Source: Streptomyces sp. CA-210063
GTDB lineage: Bacteria > Actinomycetota > Actinomycetes > Streptomycetales > Streptomycetaceae
DNA length: 64,000 nt
Assembly (NCBI RefSeq): GCF_024612015.1
Contig: NZ_CP102512.1
Span: 3,968,001 to 4,032,000 of the forward strand
Direction of reading: 5' to 3'
Positions within the stretch are counted from its first letter, which is position 1; the number at the start of each line of letters is the position of its first letter. Both the position numbers and the translations under genes were made by a program. The notes below the pieces were generated by a model, which was given only the letters and a program-made list of their open reading frames with translations, searched no databases and was not told the origin of the DNA. Shown here one piece after another: positions 27,901-38,312 of this stretch.

Positions 27901-27930
27901 GGACGCCTCCTGGTGCCACCGGCGAACCAA

Positions 27931-27949
27931 GTTAGGTAGACCTAACCAA
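27931..27949 (-). promoter_or_regulatory. Iron-box-like operator (DmdR/IdeR type)
   Basis: GTTAGGTAGACCTAAC is a perfect 16-bp inverted repeat at 27931-27946. Read as a 19-mer from 27932 it agrees with TTAGGTTAGGCTAACCTAA, the DtxR/IdeR/DmdR1 consensus, at about 13 positions. It lies upstream of the 57-aa gene and between it and the end of tsaE. Confidence 0.6.
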
Positions 27950-28037
27950 GGACTGGTTACCATGTGACCACGCCGAAGACGCCCCACGCAACATTTTGCC
28001 GACACCTTGTCGGAACAGACGATCGGGGCGCCGCGCG

Positions 28038-28523
28038 TCAGGCCGACAACACACCCAGCTCGACGGAGTCCCACCGCTCCCCCAGCCCGGTGACCGTCAC
28101 GTGCCGCACCTCGTCGGTCGTGTCCCCGACCGCCCGGTGGATGACGACGTTCAGCCGGTCGTCGGTCAGTTCCTCGACCTTCCCCTCGCCCCACTCCACC
28201 ACGATCACCGATTCGGGCAGCGAGACATCGAGGTCCAGGTCCTCCATCTCGTCCAGCCCGCCGCCCAGGCGATACGCGTCGACGTGGACGAGCGGCGGCC
28301 CCGCCGCGAGGGACGGATGCACACGGGCGATGACGAAGGTCGGCGAGGTGACCGCACCCCGCACCCCCAGCCCCTCCCCGAGCCCCCGGGTGAGGGTCGT
28401 CTTCCCGGCCCCCAGCTCCCCGTTGAGCATCACGAGATCCCCCGCACAAAGCAGCTCGGCCAGCCGACGGCCCAGCTCCAGCATCTGCTCGGGAGACTTG
28501 ACGGTGATCTGAAGAGACGACAT
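28038..28523 (-). CDS. tsaE: t6A synthesis ATPase TsaE
   Basis: 161-aa P-loop ATPase. The Walker A motif is GELGAGKTTLTRG, and SPTFVIARVH, VHVDAYRL and VIVVEWGEG are typical TsaE elements. The ATG at 28523 has an AGGGTGAG site four bases after the hydrolase stop. A longer frame starting at 28562 would overlap the hydrolase gene. It supplies ATPase turnover for the TsaB-TsaD complex encoded about 2 kb away. Confidence 0.95.
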   Translation of the reverse strand: MSSLQITVKSPEQMLELGRRLAELLCAGDLVMLNGELGAGKTTLTRGLGEGLGVRGAVTSPTFVIARVHPSLAAGPPLVHVDAYRLGGGLDEMEDLDLDVSLPESVIVVEWGEGKVEELTDDRLNVVIHRAVGDTTDEVRHVTVTGLGERWDSVELGVLSA

Positions 28524-28527
28524 GGGC

Positions 28528-29775
28528 TCACCCTGGACGTGCGGTGCTGCTGGCGCTTCCATAACCGCTTACGGTAGCCCCCGCCGGCACGGCCCCCGCG
28601 CGCGTGAGCAGGTCGGCGAGCCGGTCCGTCACGACCTCGGGATGCTCCAGCATCACCAGATGCCCCGCGTCCGGGACGAGCACCAGCTCCGCTTCCGGCA
28701 GCAGATCGGCGATCGCCTCGCTGTGCTCACTCGGCGTGACGAGGTCCTTGACCCCGGCCAGCACGAGAACTGGCAGCTCGATGAACGTCGCCAGCGCCTC
28801 GGTCTTGTCGTGCTCGGTGAACGCCGGATAGAACTCGGCGACCACATCGATCGGCGTGCCCTCGATCATCCGCTCGGCGAACCGCGCGACCGCCGGATCG
28901 ACGTCCCGGGACGCGAACGAGTACCGCTTGATGATCCCGGTGAACAGATCGGCGGTCGCCCGCCGCCCCCGCTCCACCAGCGAGGCCTGCTGCCCCAGCG
29001 CCCTCAGCACACCCGGCAGCACCCGCCGCACCGCGTTGACGCCCGCGACCGGCAGCCCGAAGTTGACCTCGCCGAGCCGCCCCGACGACGTACCGACCAG
29101 AGCGACGGCGACGACTCTCTCCCGGATCAGCTCGGGGTAGTGCGCGGCCAGCGCCATGACGGTCATACCGCCCATGGAGTGCCCGACGAGCACGATCGGC
29201 CCCCGGGGCGCCGCCGCGTCGATCACGGCCTTCAGGTCGCGCCCGAGCTGGTCGATGGTGAGCGGCAGCTCGTCCTGCACCTGGCCCACCCCGCGCCCGG
29301 AGCGGCCGTGGCTGCGCTGGTCCCAGTGCACGGTCCGGACGACACCGCGCAGCGCCGCCCGCTGGAAGTGCCAGGAGTCCTGGTTGAGGCAGTAGCCGTG
29401 GCTGAAGACGACGGTGACGGGGGCCGGGGCCTTGCGGCCGAAGAGCCGACGCCTGCGGGGCGAGAGGCCGACCTCGGGCTCGACGTCGTCGACCTCGTAG
29501 TACAGCTCGGTGCCGTCGTCGGCGTACGCCTTGCCGGGGGTGCCGCGAAGCGCCCCGTACGGGCCGGTGGAGTCGAGCGCGAGGCGGGCCCTCCTGCGCA
29601 TGCCGCGCCCGACGGTGAGCCGCTCTATGGCGACGCCGGCGGCCGCGCCCGCCGCGACCACGCCTATCGCCGCCCCCGCGACCCCGGCCCTGCGCCAGGC
29701 CCCGTCGCCGGACGCGGCCGTGGCGGCGGCCGCGCTCGCGACGGCCTCCACGGCCTCCGCGCTGCTCTCGCTCAC
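28528..29775 (-). CDS. Membrane-anchored alpha/beta hydrolase
   Basis: 415-aa protein with an N-terminal Ala/Gly-rich membrane segment (AGVAGAAIGVVAAGAAAGVA), then an alpha/beta hydrolase domain. The oxyanion region is VVFSHGYCLNQDSWHFQR, the nucleophile elbow GHSMGG, and the catalytic His lies in PDAGHLVMLEHP. The GTG start follows a GAGGAG site. It is directly upstream of tsaE with four bases between, so they are co-transcribed. The substrate is unknown; esterase or lipase-like activity is likely from the fold. Confidence 0.9.
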   Translation of the reverse strand: MSESSAEAVEAVASAAAATAASGDGAWRRAGVAGAAIGVVAAGAAAGVAIERLTVGRGMRRRARLALDSTGPYGALRGTPGKAYADDGTELYYEVDDVEPEVGLSPRRRRLFGRKAPAPVTVVFSHGYCLNQDSWHFQRAALRGVVRTVHWDQRSHGRSGRGVGQVQDELPLTIDQLGRDLKAVIDAAAPRGPIVLVGHSMGGMTVMALAAHYPELIRERVVAVALVGTSSGRLGEVNFGLPVAGVNAVRRVLPGVLRALGQQASLVERGRRATADLFTGIIKRYSFASRDVDPAVARFAERMIEGTPIDVVAEFYPAFTEHDKTEALATFIELPVLVLAGVKDLVTPSEHSEAIADLLPEAELVLVPDAGHLVMLEHPEVVTDRLADLLTRAGAVPAGATVSGYGSASSTARPG

Positions 29776-29906
29776 ATCCCGCTCCTCTTCGCCGACGTAG
29801 GGCCTGCTGCCGATTCCGCTACCCTCCGCACACCAGTACGGAGTTACCAGTCTTGTTTGTCTTTCACTTACTCGTGTTCAGGCACTGCCCGTTCATGCGC
29901 TCGTGC

Positions 29907-29990
29907 TCACGTATCCCGGATCACACACCCGGAATCGCGTACCCGGCATCACACCCCCGGGATCACGCACCGGTGGTCACATACTCATGG
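29907..29990. repeat. Six 14-bp tandem repeats
   Basis: Six contiguous imperfect 14-bp units, each starting TCAC or TCGC, for example TCACACACCCGGAA and TCACACCCCCGGGA. They lie in the 242-bp gap between the alr stop (30018) and the hydrolase start. The unit length does not match a codon or operator spacing. No gene is seen in the gap. Confidence 0.7.
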
Positions 29991-30017
29991 GCCGCATGCG
30001 CCGTCGCACCCGCCCGC

Positions 30018-31178
30018 TCACTCACCCGTGTGGACGTAGACGCGCGGAACGCGGGTTCCGATGCGCGTCACGATCTCGTACGCGATGGTTCCGGCCGCCT
30101 TCGCCCAGTCCTCCGCGGTCGGCTCGCCCCCGTCACCCGCGCCGAACAGCACGACCTCGTCCCCGGCGGCGGGTTCGTCCCCGCCGAGGTCGACGACGAA
30201 CTGGTCCATGGCGACCCGGCCCGCGACCGTCCGCCACTTGCCGCCGACCAGGACGGGCCCGGTGCCGGAGGCGTGCCGGGGAATGCCGTCCGCGTAGCCG
30301 ACGGGCACCAGGCCGAGGGTCGTGTCGCCGGGCGTGACGTAGTGATGGCCGTAGCTGACGCCGTGGCCCCCGGAGACATGCTTGACCAGCGCGAGCGAGG
30401 CGCTGAGCCGCATCACCGGGCGCAGCCCGAGGTCGGCGGAGCTGCCGAGTTCCGGGCTGGGCGAGATGCCGTAGACCGCGATTCCGGTGCGTACGAGGTC
30501 GAAGTGCGTGTCCGGGCGGGTGAGGGTGGCGGGCGAGTTGGCGATGTGCCGCACCTCGGGGCGGACGCCCTGTGCCTCGGCGTACGCGACCATCTCGCGG
30601 AAGCGGGTGAGCTGGGCCTCGATGGACGGGTGCCCCGGCTCGTCGGCGCACGCGAAGTGCGACCAGAGTCCGGTGACGGTGAGGAGCCCCTCGGCCTCCA
30701 CGCGCAGCGCCTCGGCGACGAGTTCCGGCCAGTCGTCCGGCTGGCAGCCGTTCCGCCCGAGCCCGGTGTCGGCCTTGAGCTGCACGCGCGCGCGTACGCC
30801 CACGTCACGGGCGGCGTCGGCGACCTCGCGCAGCGCCCACATCCCGCTGACCGCGACATCCACTTCGGCCTCGACGGCTTCGCGCCAGGGCCCGCCCGGC
30901 GCCCACAACCAGCACATGAGCCGCCCCGACAGCCCCGCCGCCCGCAGCGCCAGCGCCTCCTCGGGCGTGGCCGTCCCCAGCCAGGTCGCCCCCGCCTCGA
31001 CCGCCGCCCGGGCACACCGCACCGCCCCATGGCCGTACGCGTCCGACTTGACCACGGCCATCAGGTCAGCACCCGGCGCCAACGCGCGCAACGTCCGCAC
31101 ATTGGCCCGCAGGGCATCCAGATCGATCTCGGCACGGGCCCGCAGGGGCGCGCTCCGCAGAGGTGCTGTCTCACTCAT
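30018..31178 (-). CDS. alr: Alanine racemase
   Basis: 386-aa PLP enzyme that makes D-alanine for peptidoglycan. The N-terminal barrel has the PLP lysine in MAVVKSDAYGHGAV, the phosphate-binding YGISPSPELG, and the C-terminal domain with the catalytic Tyr region (GVSYGHHYVTPGDTTLGLVP). Length is normal. It precedes the hydrolase-tsaE pair on the same strand after 242 bp and diverges from glmS. Confidence 0.97.
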   Translation of the reverse strand: MSETAPLRSAPLRARAEIDLDALRANVRTLRALAPGADLMAVVKSDAYGHGAVRCARAAVEAGATWLGTATPEEALALRAAGLSGRLMCWLWAPGGPWREAVEAEVDVAVSGMWALREVADAARDVGVRARVQLKADTGLGRNGCQPDDWPELVAEALRVEAEGLLTVTGLWSHFACADEPGHPSIEAQLTRFREMVAYAEAQGVRPEVRHIANSPATLTRPDTHFDLVRTGIAVYGISPSPELGSSADLGLRPVMRLSASLALVKHVSGGHGVSYGHHYVTPGDTTLGLVPVGYADGIPRHASGTGPVLVGGKWRTVAGRVAMDQFVVDLGGDEPAAGDEVVLFGAGDGGEPTAEDWAKAAGTIAYEIVTRIGTRVPRVYVHTGE

Positions 31179-31612
31179 GTCAGCCCCAGTGTCTCAGAGC
31201 CCACGAAGCCCCCTTCCGCGCCCCTTTCGAACGGGCGCAGCCCGACTCAAAAGGGGCGCGGGGAACTGCGCGACAAGCCACGACGAACCCGCAGCCCGCA
31301 TCGCACAGAACCCCACCGGGATCGGCCGCGGCTCCGGCCATGGGAAGGACGGCCACGAGGGCCGGGACCACGGCGAGAGCCCGGGATGTGGTGCGTCCGC
31401 TCGCCCGGAACGTCATTCGTCTGCTCGTCATGTGATCAGCGATACGTGCCGCCCCCGCGCGCACGGGGGTGCCGCGCGTGCGGTCACCCGATATACGCGG
31501 GGGAAGTCACCCGATATGAGGGCTCACCGGGCGCCTCACTGTCACGTACAGTCACATACGGCACACGACAGGTCGCGAACGGTACGACACAGGGCATGAC
31601 ACAGGGGTTGGT
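31179..31612. other. alr-glmS divergent region with repeat copy B
   Basis: 434 bp with no convincing gene. Repeat copy B spans about 31216-31310: a 12-bp stem (CCGCGCCCCTTT at 31216-31227 with AAAGGGGCGCGG at 31250-31261), then GGGGAACTGCGCGACAAGCC. Nearer glmS, GTCACCCGATAT is repeated at 31483 and 31506. A minus-strand frame from 31431 begins like a signal peptide but runs into the repeat, so a decayed small gene is possible. Promoters for alr and glmS must lie here; I cannot assign them. Confidence 0.6.
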
Positions 31613-33460
<1,848 letters not shown>

Positions 33461-33523
33461 GTCGGTGGCTTGCCGGGCCGGGGGCGGGACTCCGCTCGGC
33501 GAGGTCACCGTAGGCTGCGGATC

Positions 33524-33895
33524 ATGCCCATCATCGGAGTCGGCATCGACGTCGCCGAGATCGACCGTTTCCGCGCCTCCCTGGACCGTACGCCCAGCAT
33601 GGCCGATCGCCTCTTCCTCCCCAGCGAACTCCTCCTCCCCAGCGGCGAACGCCGGGGCATCGCCTCCCTCGCGGCCCGCTTCGCCGCGAAGGAGGCTCTC
33701 GCGAAGGCCCTCGGCGCCCCCAGCGGCCTCCGCTGGACCGACGCCGAGGTCTACGTCGAACCCTCCGGCCAACCCCGCCTCCGAGTAACCGGCACGGTCG
33801 CGTCCCGCGCCGCCGAACTGGGCGTCAAGTCCTGGCACATCTCTTTGAGCCACGACGCGGGGGTGGCTTCGGCGGTGGTGGTGGCGGAGGGCTGA
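33524..33895 (+). CDS. acpS: Holo-[acyl-carrier-protein] synthase
   Basis: 123-aa phosphopantetheinyl transferase of the AcpS type. The Mg-binding [13 protein letters not shown] and [14 protein letters not shown] motifs and the [17 protein letters not shown] ending are present. The ATG at 33524 gives the normal [13 protein letters not shown] start; upstream sequence in frame is noncoding. It follows glmS after 63 bp and may be co-transcribed with it. Confidence 0.96.
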   Translation: MPIIGVGIDVAEIDRFRASLDRTPSMADRLFLPSELLLPSGERRGIASLAARFAAKEALAKALGAPSGLRWTDAEVYVEPSGQPRLRVTGTVASRAAELGVKSWHISLSHDAGVASAVVVAEG

Positions 33896-33930
33896 GGGCG
33901 GGCGCCCATCAGCTCGGGGGTGCCGGTCGT

Positions 33931-33990
33931 CGCGCGACTGCGGGCACGCTGTGGCTGGTCGCGCAGTTCCCCTGTCCTAGGGCCCTCGTG
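33931..33990 (-). repeat. Dispersed GGGGAACTGCGCGA repeat, copy C
   Basis: The reverse-oriented copy between acpS and the hydrate repair gene. On the minus strand GGGGAACTGCGCGACCAGCC is followed by the CCCGCAGTCGCGCGAC tail, with CCTAGG in place of the usual long stem. The rest of the 240-bp gap holds no gene. Confidence 0.8.
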
Positions 33991-34135
33991 CCGCTGGGGC
34001 GGCGCCCATCCCAAAGAGAGCGGCACCCGGCGAGCGCCGGTGAGCGAAACCGACCCCCGCCCAGCGACAGCCGAGGGCGCCCAACACCCCAGGCCCAACT
34101 GCACCCCACCCCCTCCGCAAGGCAGACTCATCCCC

Positions 34136-35575
34136 ATGCGCTCAGCCCACCGTGTAGAAACCGTCCGCACAGCCGAACGCACCCTCATGGCGCGACTCCC
34201 CGACGGCGCCCTGATGCAACGCGCCGCCGCCGGCCTCGCCGCCACCTGCGCGGACGCGCTGGCCCGGGTCTACGGCAGCCGCATCGTCCTCCTCACCGGC
34301 AGCGGCGACAACGGCGGCGACACCCTCTACGCCGGCGCCCGCCTGGCCAAACGCGGCGCGGGAGTGACCGCCGTCCTCCTCACCCCCGACCGCACCCACC
34401 CGGAAGCCCTCAAGGCCCTCCTCCACGCAGGCGGCACCACAGCGACCCCCCAGACCGCCGCCGACCTCATCCACCACGCCGACCTCGTCCTCGACGGCAT
34501 CGTCGGCATCGGCGGCAAGGGCGGCCTCCGCCCCGAAGCCGCCCACCTCGCCGACCTCGTGGCCGCCTCCCCCGCCACGGTCATCGCCGTGGACCTCCCG
34601 AGCGGCATCGAAGCGGACACCGGCGAGGTGCACGGCGCAGCCGTCCGCGCCGACCTCACCGTCACCTTCGGCACCCACAAACCGGGCCTGCTCATCGACC
34701 CGGCCCGCGAGTACGCCGGCCCGGTCCGCCTCATCGACATCGGCCTGGCCGACACCCTCCCGGCCACCCCCGTCCTGGAGTCGCTCCAGCACGCGGACGT
34801 GGCGGCCCTGCTCCCGCACCCGTCCCAGGAGAGCGACAAGTACCGCCGGGGAGTCGTAGGGATCGCGGCGGGCTCGACCCGCTACCCGGGCGCGGCGGTC
34901 CTGGCGGTCGCGGGCGCCCTGCGCGCCGGCGCGGGCGCCGTCCGCTACGTGGGCCCGGCCGCCGACGCGGTCCTCGCCCGCTTCCCGGAGACCCTGATCT
35001 CGGACAGCGGCCCGAAGAAGGCGGGACGGGTCCAGGCCTGGGTCACGGGCCCCGGCGCGGGCGACGACGCGGCCCCGGTCGCCGAGGCCCTCGCCACGGA
35101 CGTCCCCGTCCTGCTCGACGCCGACGGCCTCCGCCTCGCCGACCGCGAAACGGTCCGCACCCGCACGGCCCCCACCCTGATGACCCCTCACGCCGGAGAA
35201 GCGGCGGCCCTCCTGGGCGTCTCCCGCGAGGAGGTCGAATCCGCCCGCCTCACCGCCGTACGCGACCTGGCCCGCGCCTACAACGCCACGGTCCTCCTCA
35301 AGGGCTCCACGACCCTCGTCGCCGCGCCGACACCGGACACCCCGGTCCGCGTCAACCCCACCGGCACCCCCTGGCTCGCCACCGCCGGCAGCGGCGACGT
35401 CCTCTCCGGCCTCACCGGCTCCCTCCTGGCCGCCGGCCTCTCCCCCCTGGACGCGGCGAGCGTGGCGGCGTACGTCCACGGCCTGGCGGGGCGGTTCGCG
35501 GCCGAAGGAGCCCCGGCGGGGGCTCACGACGTCGCGGAGGCGATTCCGAGGGCCTGGCGGGACATCACGGCCTGA
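34136..35575 (+). CDS. nnr: Bifunctional NAD(P)H-hydrate epimerase/dehydratase
   Basis: 479-aa metabolite-repair enzyme. The N-terminal YjeF epimerase domain (about 1-210) carries VLLTGSGDNGGDTLYAGARL and AVDLPSGIEADTGEVHG. The C-terminal ribokinase-fold dehydratase (about 220-479) carries YRRGVVGIAAGS, VLLKGSTTLVAAP and the nucleotide-binding TAGSGDVLSGLTG. The ATG at 34136 begins with MRSAHRVETVRTAE; the longer frame starting at 33920 reads through noncoding repeat. It repairs hydrated NADH and NADPH. Confidence 0.95.
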   Translation: MRSAHRVETVRTAERTLMARLPDGALMQRAAAGLAATCADALARVYGSRIVLLTGSGDNGGDTLYAGARLAKRGAGVTAVLLTPDRTHPEALKALLHAGGTTATPQTAADLIHHADLVLDGIVGIGGKGGLRPEAAHLADLVAASPATVIAVDLPSGIEADTGEVHGAAVRADLTVTFGTHKPGLLIDPAREYAGPVRLIDIGLADTLPATPVLESLQHADVAALLPHPSQESDKYRRGVVGIAAGSTRYPGAAVLAVAGALRAGAGAVRYVGPAADAVLARFPETLISDSGPKKAGRVQAWVTGPGAGDDAAPVAEALATDVPVLLDADGLRLADRETVRTRTAPTLMTPHAGEAAALLGVSREEVESARLTAVRDLARAYNATVLLKGSTTLVAAPTPDTPVRVNPTGTPWLATAGSGDVLSGLTGSLLAAGLSPLDAASVAAYVHGLAGRFAAEGAPAGAHDVAEAIPRAWRDITA

Positions 35576-35584
35576 CGGGGCGCC

Positions 35585-35787
35585 TCACACCATCACCGCG
35601 GTGATCAGGCAGGCCAGGAACCCGCCGAGGCAGAGGATCTCGGCGTCCTCGGACTGGCCGAGGAATCCTCGGTCCGTCGTGGACAAATCCCCAGGCCGTA
35701 CGCCTGTGCAGCGGCTTCGGCTCGGTGACGTCCGACACCGACGACCGCAAGAAGGCCAGCGTCTACTACAAGGACCTGCTGATCTGA
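35585..35787. pseudogene. Overlapping remnants of two gene ends
   Basis: On the minus strand a frame ending at 35585 reads GDLSTTDRGFLGQSEDAE and then LGGFLACLITAVMV, like the last membrane span of a protein. On the plus strand 35680-35787 reads CSGFGSVTSDTDDRKKASVY and ends YKDLLI at a TGA. Neither has a start or a ribosome site. They look like 3' stubs left after deletions, but chance coding-like sequence in high-GC DNA cannot be excluded. Confidence 0.35.
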
Positions 35788-35797
35788 GGGCGCCCCC

Positions 35798-36052
35798 TCA
35801 CTCCCCCTCCTCGATCCGGTCGATCGCCTCCCGCACCATCCCCAGGTACTCGACCTCCTCACACCGCGGCTTGCTCCCCATCCGGTACATGTCCATCGCG
35901 TCGTCGAGGCACTCGCCCAGATCCTCGTCCGGCATATCCGCCGACAGCTCACTGCACACCCGCCCGGCGAACTCCGCGTCACCGCGCGTAGACCCCCGTC
36001 GTAGCGCGTCCCGTAAGCGCGCACCCACGCCAAAAGCCACCCCGACCCCCAT
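35798..36052 (-). CDS. Small acidic protein of unknown function
   Basis: 84-aa protein: MGVGVAFGVGARLRDALRRG, then EFAGRVCSELSADMPDEDLG and an acidic helical C-terminus (EYLGMVREAIDRIEEGE). The ATG at 36052 is chosen because an AGGGGGA site lies four bases before it; the frame could extend to 36148 without such a site. No export signal. I do not recognise the family. Confidence 0.65.
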   Translation of the reverse strand: MGVGVAFGVGARLRDALRRGSTRGDAEFAGRVCSELSADMPDEDLGECLDDAMDMYRMGSKPRCEEVEYLGMVREAIDRIEEGE

Positions 36053-36230
36053 TTCCCCCTGGTCAGCCGGAAGGCGGCTCCCTCCCGACTGCCGGGACGC
36101 TAGCCCTTCCCCCACCCGAGGTCCATACCTTCGCCACAGTTCACGCACAGCGAAGGAAAAACCTCTACCGTGCCCCCGAGCGTGACGGACCCCACCCCGC
36201 CACCCGTTCGAACTCCGTTAACAATGGACT

Positions 36231-37220
36231 GTGATCTCACCGGTCTCCTCGTTGCCGCGGAGCGCCCACCGGCCCAGGCCGGAGGCGACTCCCTACGTCG
36301 ACCTCACCCGTACCGAGTGGAGCGCGCTGCGCGAAAAGACGCCGCTGCCACTGAACGCCGAGGAGGTCGAGAAGCTGCGCGGTCTGGGCGATGTCATCGA
36401 CCTCGACGAGGTACGGGACATCTATCTGCCGCTGTCCCGGCTCCTCAACCTCTACATCGGCGCCACCGACGGCCTGCGCGGCGCCCTGAACACCTTCCTG
36501 GGCGAACAGGGCTCCCAGTCCGGCACCCCGTTCGTCATCGGCGTCGCCGGCTCCGTCGCCGTCGGCAAGTCCACCGTCGCCCGTCTCCTCCAGGCCCTCC
36601 TCGCCCGCTGGCCCGAGCACCCGCGCGTGGAACTGGTCACCACCGACGGCTTCCTGCTCCCCATGAAGGACCTCCGGGAACGCGGCCTGGTCTCCCGCAA
36701 GGGCTTCCCCGAGTCCTACGACCGCCGGGCCCTGACCCGTTTCGTCGCCGACATCAAGGCCGGCAAGGACGAGGTGACGGCCCCCGTCTACTCCCACCTC
36801 ATCTACGACATCGTCCCCGACCAACGGCTCACGGTCCGCCGCCCCGACATCCTCATCGTCGAGGGCCTCAACGTCCTCCAGCCCGCCCTCCCCGGCAGCG
36901 ACGGCCGCACCCGCGTGGGTCTCGCCGACTACTTCGACTTCAGCGTGTACGTCGACGCCGGCGCCGACGACATCGAGCGCTGGTACCTGAACCGCTTCAA
37001 GAAGCTCCGCCAGACCGCCTTCCAGAAGCCCGACTCGTACTTCCGCAAGTACACCCAGGTCTCCGAGGACGAGGCCCTCGACTACGCCCGCACCCTCTGG
37101 CACACCATCAACAAGCCCAACCTCGTGGAGAACATCGCCCCCACCCGCGGCCGCGCCACCCTCATCATCCGCAAGGGCGCGGACCACAAGGTACGCCGCC
37201 TCAGCCTGCGCAAGCTGTAA
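36231..37220 (+). CDS. coaA: Pantothenate kinase (type I)
   Basis: 329-aa CoA-synthesis kinase. The P-loop is [12 protein letters not shown] near residue 104; [33 protein letters not shown] and the [15 protein letters not shown] segment are typical of bacterial CoaA. The start is a GTG with no clear ribosome site, and TAACAAT lies just 5 bases upstream, so the message could be leaderless. The last bases of the gene are partly duplicated 34 bp downstream. Confidence 0.96.
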   Translation: MISPVSSLPRSAHRPRPEATPYVDLTRTEWSALREKTPLPLNAEEVEKLRGLGDVIDLDEVRDIYLPLSRLLNLYIGATDGLRGALNTFLGEQGSQSGTPFVIGVAGSVAVGKSTVARLLQALLARWPEHPRVELVTTDGFLLPMKDLRERGLVSRKGFPESYDRRALTRFVADIKAGKDEVTAPVYSHLIYDIVPDQRLTVRRPDILIVEGLNVLQPALPGSDGRTRVGLADYFDFSVYVDAGADDIERWYLNRFKKLRQTAFQKPDSYFRKYTQVSEDEALDYARTLWHTINKPNLVENIAPTRGRATLIIRKGADHKVRRLSLRKL

Positions 37221-37285
37221 GCCCGTGGAAGCCGTAGGCCAGCGCAGGCTGTAAGCCCGTAACAGAGCCCGGCTACCCTGCGAGC

Positions 37286-38206
37286 ATGCTGCATCTGCGT
37301 CTGATCACCCCGGCCGACAAGACGGACGAGGTCGCGCTCCTGATCGAGAAAACGGTCGGCACCACGCATCTCGTCGTCGTACCGGGCGCCGCCCGCAACC
37401 CCGCCGGGGACGTCGTGATGTGCGACGTCGCACGCGAAGCGGGCGACGAACTGATCGCCGCGCTCAGGGAGTTGGACCTCGACAGGACCGGCTCCATCGC
37501 CGTCGAGAACATCGACCTGTCGCTCTCCGAGCGCGCCGACAAGGCCGAGAAGGACGCGCCGGGCGAGGGCGCGGACGCCGTCCTGTGGGAGCACCTCACG
37601 GACGCGACCCACGAGGAGTCGACGCTCTCCATCACCTACGTCGCCTTCCTCACCCTCGCCACGATGATCGCGGCCTGTGGTGTGGTCCTCGACAACGCGA
37701 TCCTGATCGTCGGCGCGATGGCGGTCGGCCCGGAGTTCGGCCCCCTGGCCGGCTTCAGCACGGCCCTCGTCCAACGCCACCCGCGCCTGGCGCTCCGCTC
37801 CCTCATCGCCCTGATCGTGGGCTTCGCGGTGGCCATGGCCGCGACGGTCGGCTTCAGCCTCTTCATGGACGCGCTCAACCTGTTCAGCAGGGAACAACTG
37901 GACGCCGACCGCCCCAACACGGCCTTCGTCTACGCCCCCGACGCCTTCTCCTTCGTCGTGGCCGTCCTGGCCGGCATCGCGGGCACCCTCTCCCTGACCT
38001 CGGCCAAGTCAGGCGCCCTGGTAGGCGTGGCCATCTCGGTCACCACGGTCCCGGCGGCCGCCAACGCGGCAGTGGCCCTGAGCTACGGCGACACGAAGCA
38101 GACGGTGGGCTCCACAGAGCAACTGCTCCTGAACCTCCTGGGCATCGTCCTGGCCGGCACCCTCACCCTGCTCTTCCAGAAGTGGCTGTGGTCCAAGCCC
38201 CGTTAA
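37286..38206 (+). CDS. DUF389 family membrane protein
   Basis: 306-aa protein. A soluble ferredoxin-like N-terminal domain (residues 1-95, LHLRLITPADKTDEVALLIE) is followed by about six membrane spans (STLSITYVAFLTLATMIAAC, AILIVGAMAVGPEFGPLAGF, SLIALIVGFAVAMAATVGF). The GAMAVGPEFGP element is the hallmark of DUF389. The function of the family is unknown. It ends at repeat copy D, which forms a bidirectional hairpin with the converging glmM. Confidence 0.92.
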   Translation: MLHLRLITPADKTDEVALLIEKTVGTTHLVVVPGAARNPAGDVVMCDVAREAGDELIAALRELDLDRTGSIAVENIDLSLSERADKAEKDAPGEGADAVLWEHLTDATHEESTLSITYVAFLTLATMIAACGVVLDNAILIVGAMAVGPEFGPLAGFSTALVQRHPRLALRSLIALIVGFAVAMAATVGFSLFMDALNLFSREQLDADRPNTAFVYAPDAFSFVVAVLAGIAGTLSLTSAKSGALVGVAISVTTVPAAANAAVALSYGDTKQTVGSTEQLLLNLLGIVLAGTLTLLFQKWLWSKPR

Positions 38207-38217
38207 GAGCCCCGGGG

Positions 38218-38283
38218 CCCCGCGCCCCGTCAGGGGCGCGGGGAACTGCGCGACAAGCCACAACGAACCGGCAGCCCGCAACG
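38218..38283. repeat. Dispersed repeat copy D with terminator-like hairpin
   Basis: A perfect 11-bp stem (CCCCGCGCCCC at 38218-38228, loop GTCA, GGGGCGCGGGG at 38233-38243) runs into GGGGAACTGCGCGACAAGCC and a CGGCAGCCCGCAACGCACAG tail. It sits between converging DUF389 and glmM genes, so it can serve both as terminator. Confidence 0.85.
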
Positions 38284-38312
38284 CACAGTTCCCCCACCCC
38301 GAACCCGGAGAA

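Noticed and set aside
31180..31431. Possible small secreted protein on the minus strand upstream of alr
   Set aside because: It starts like a signal peptide but its second half is the dispersed repeat in translation, and no ribosome site is evident; treated as at most a remnant.
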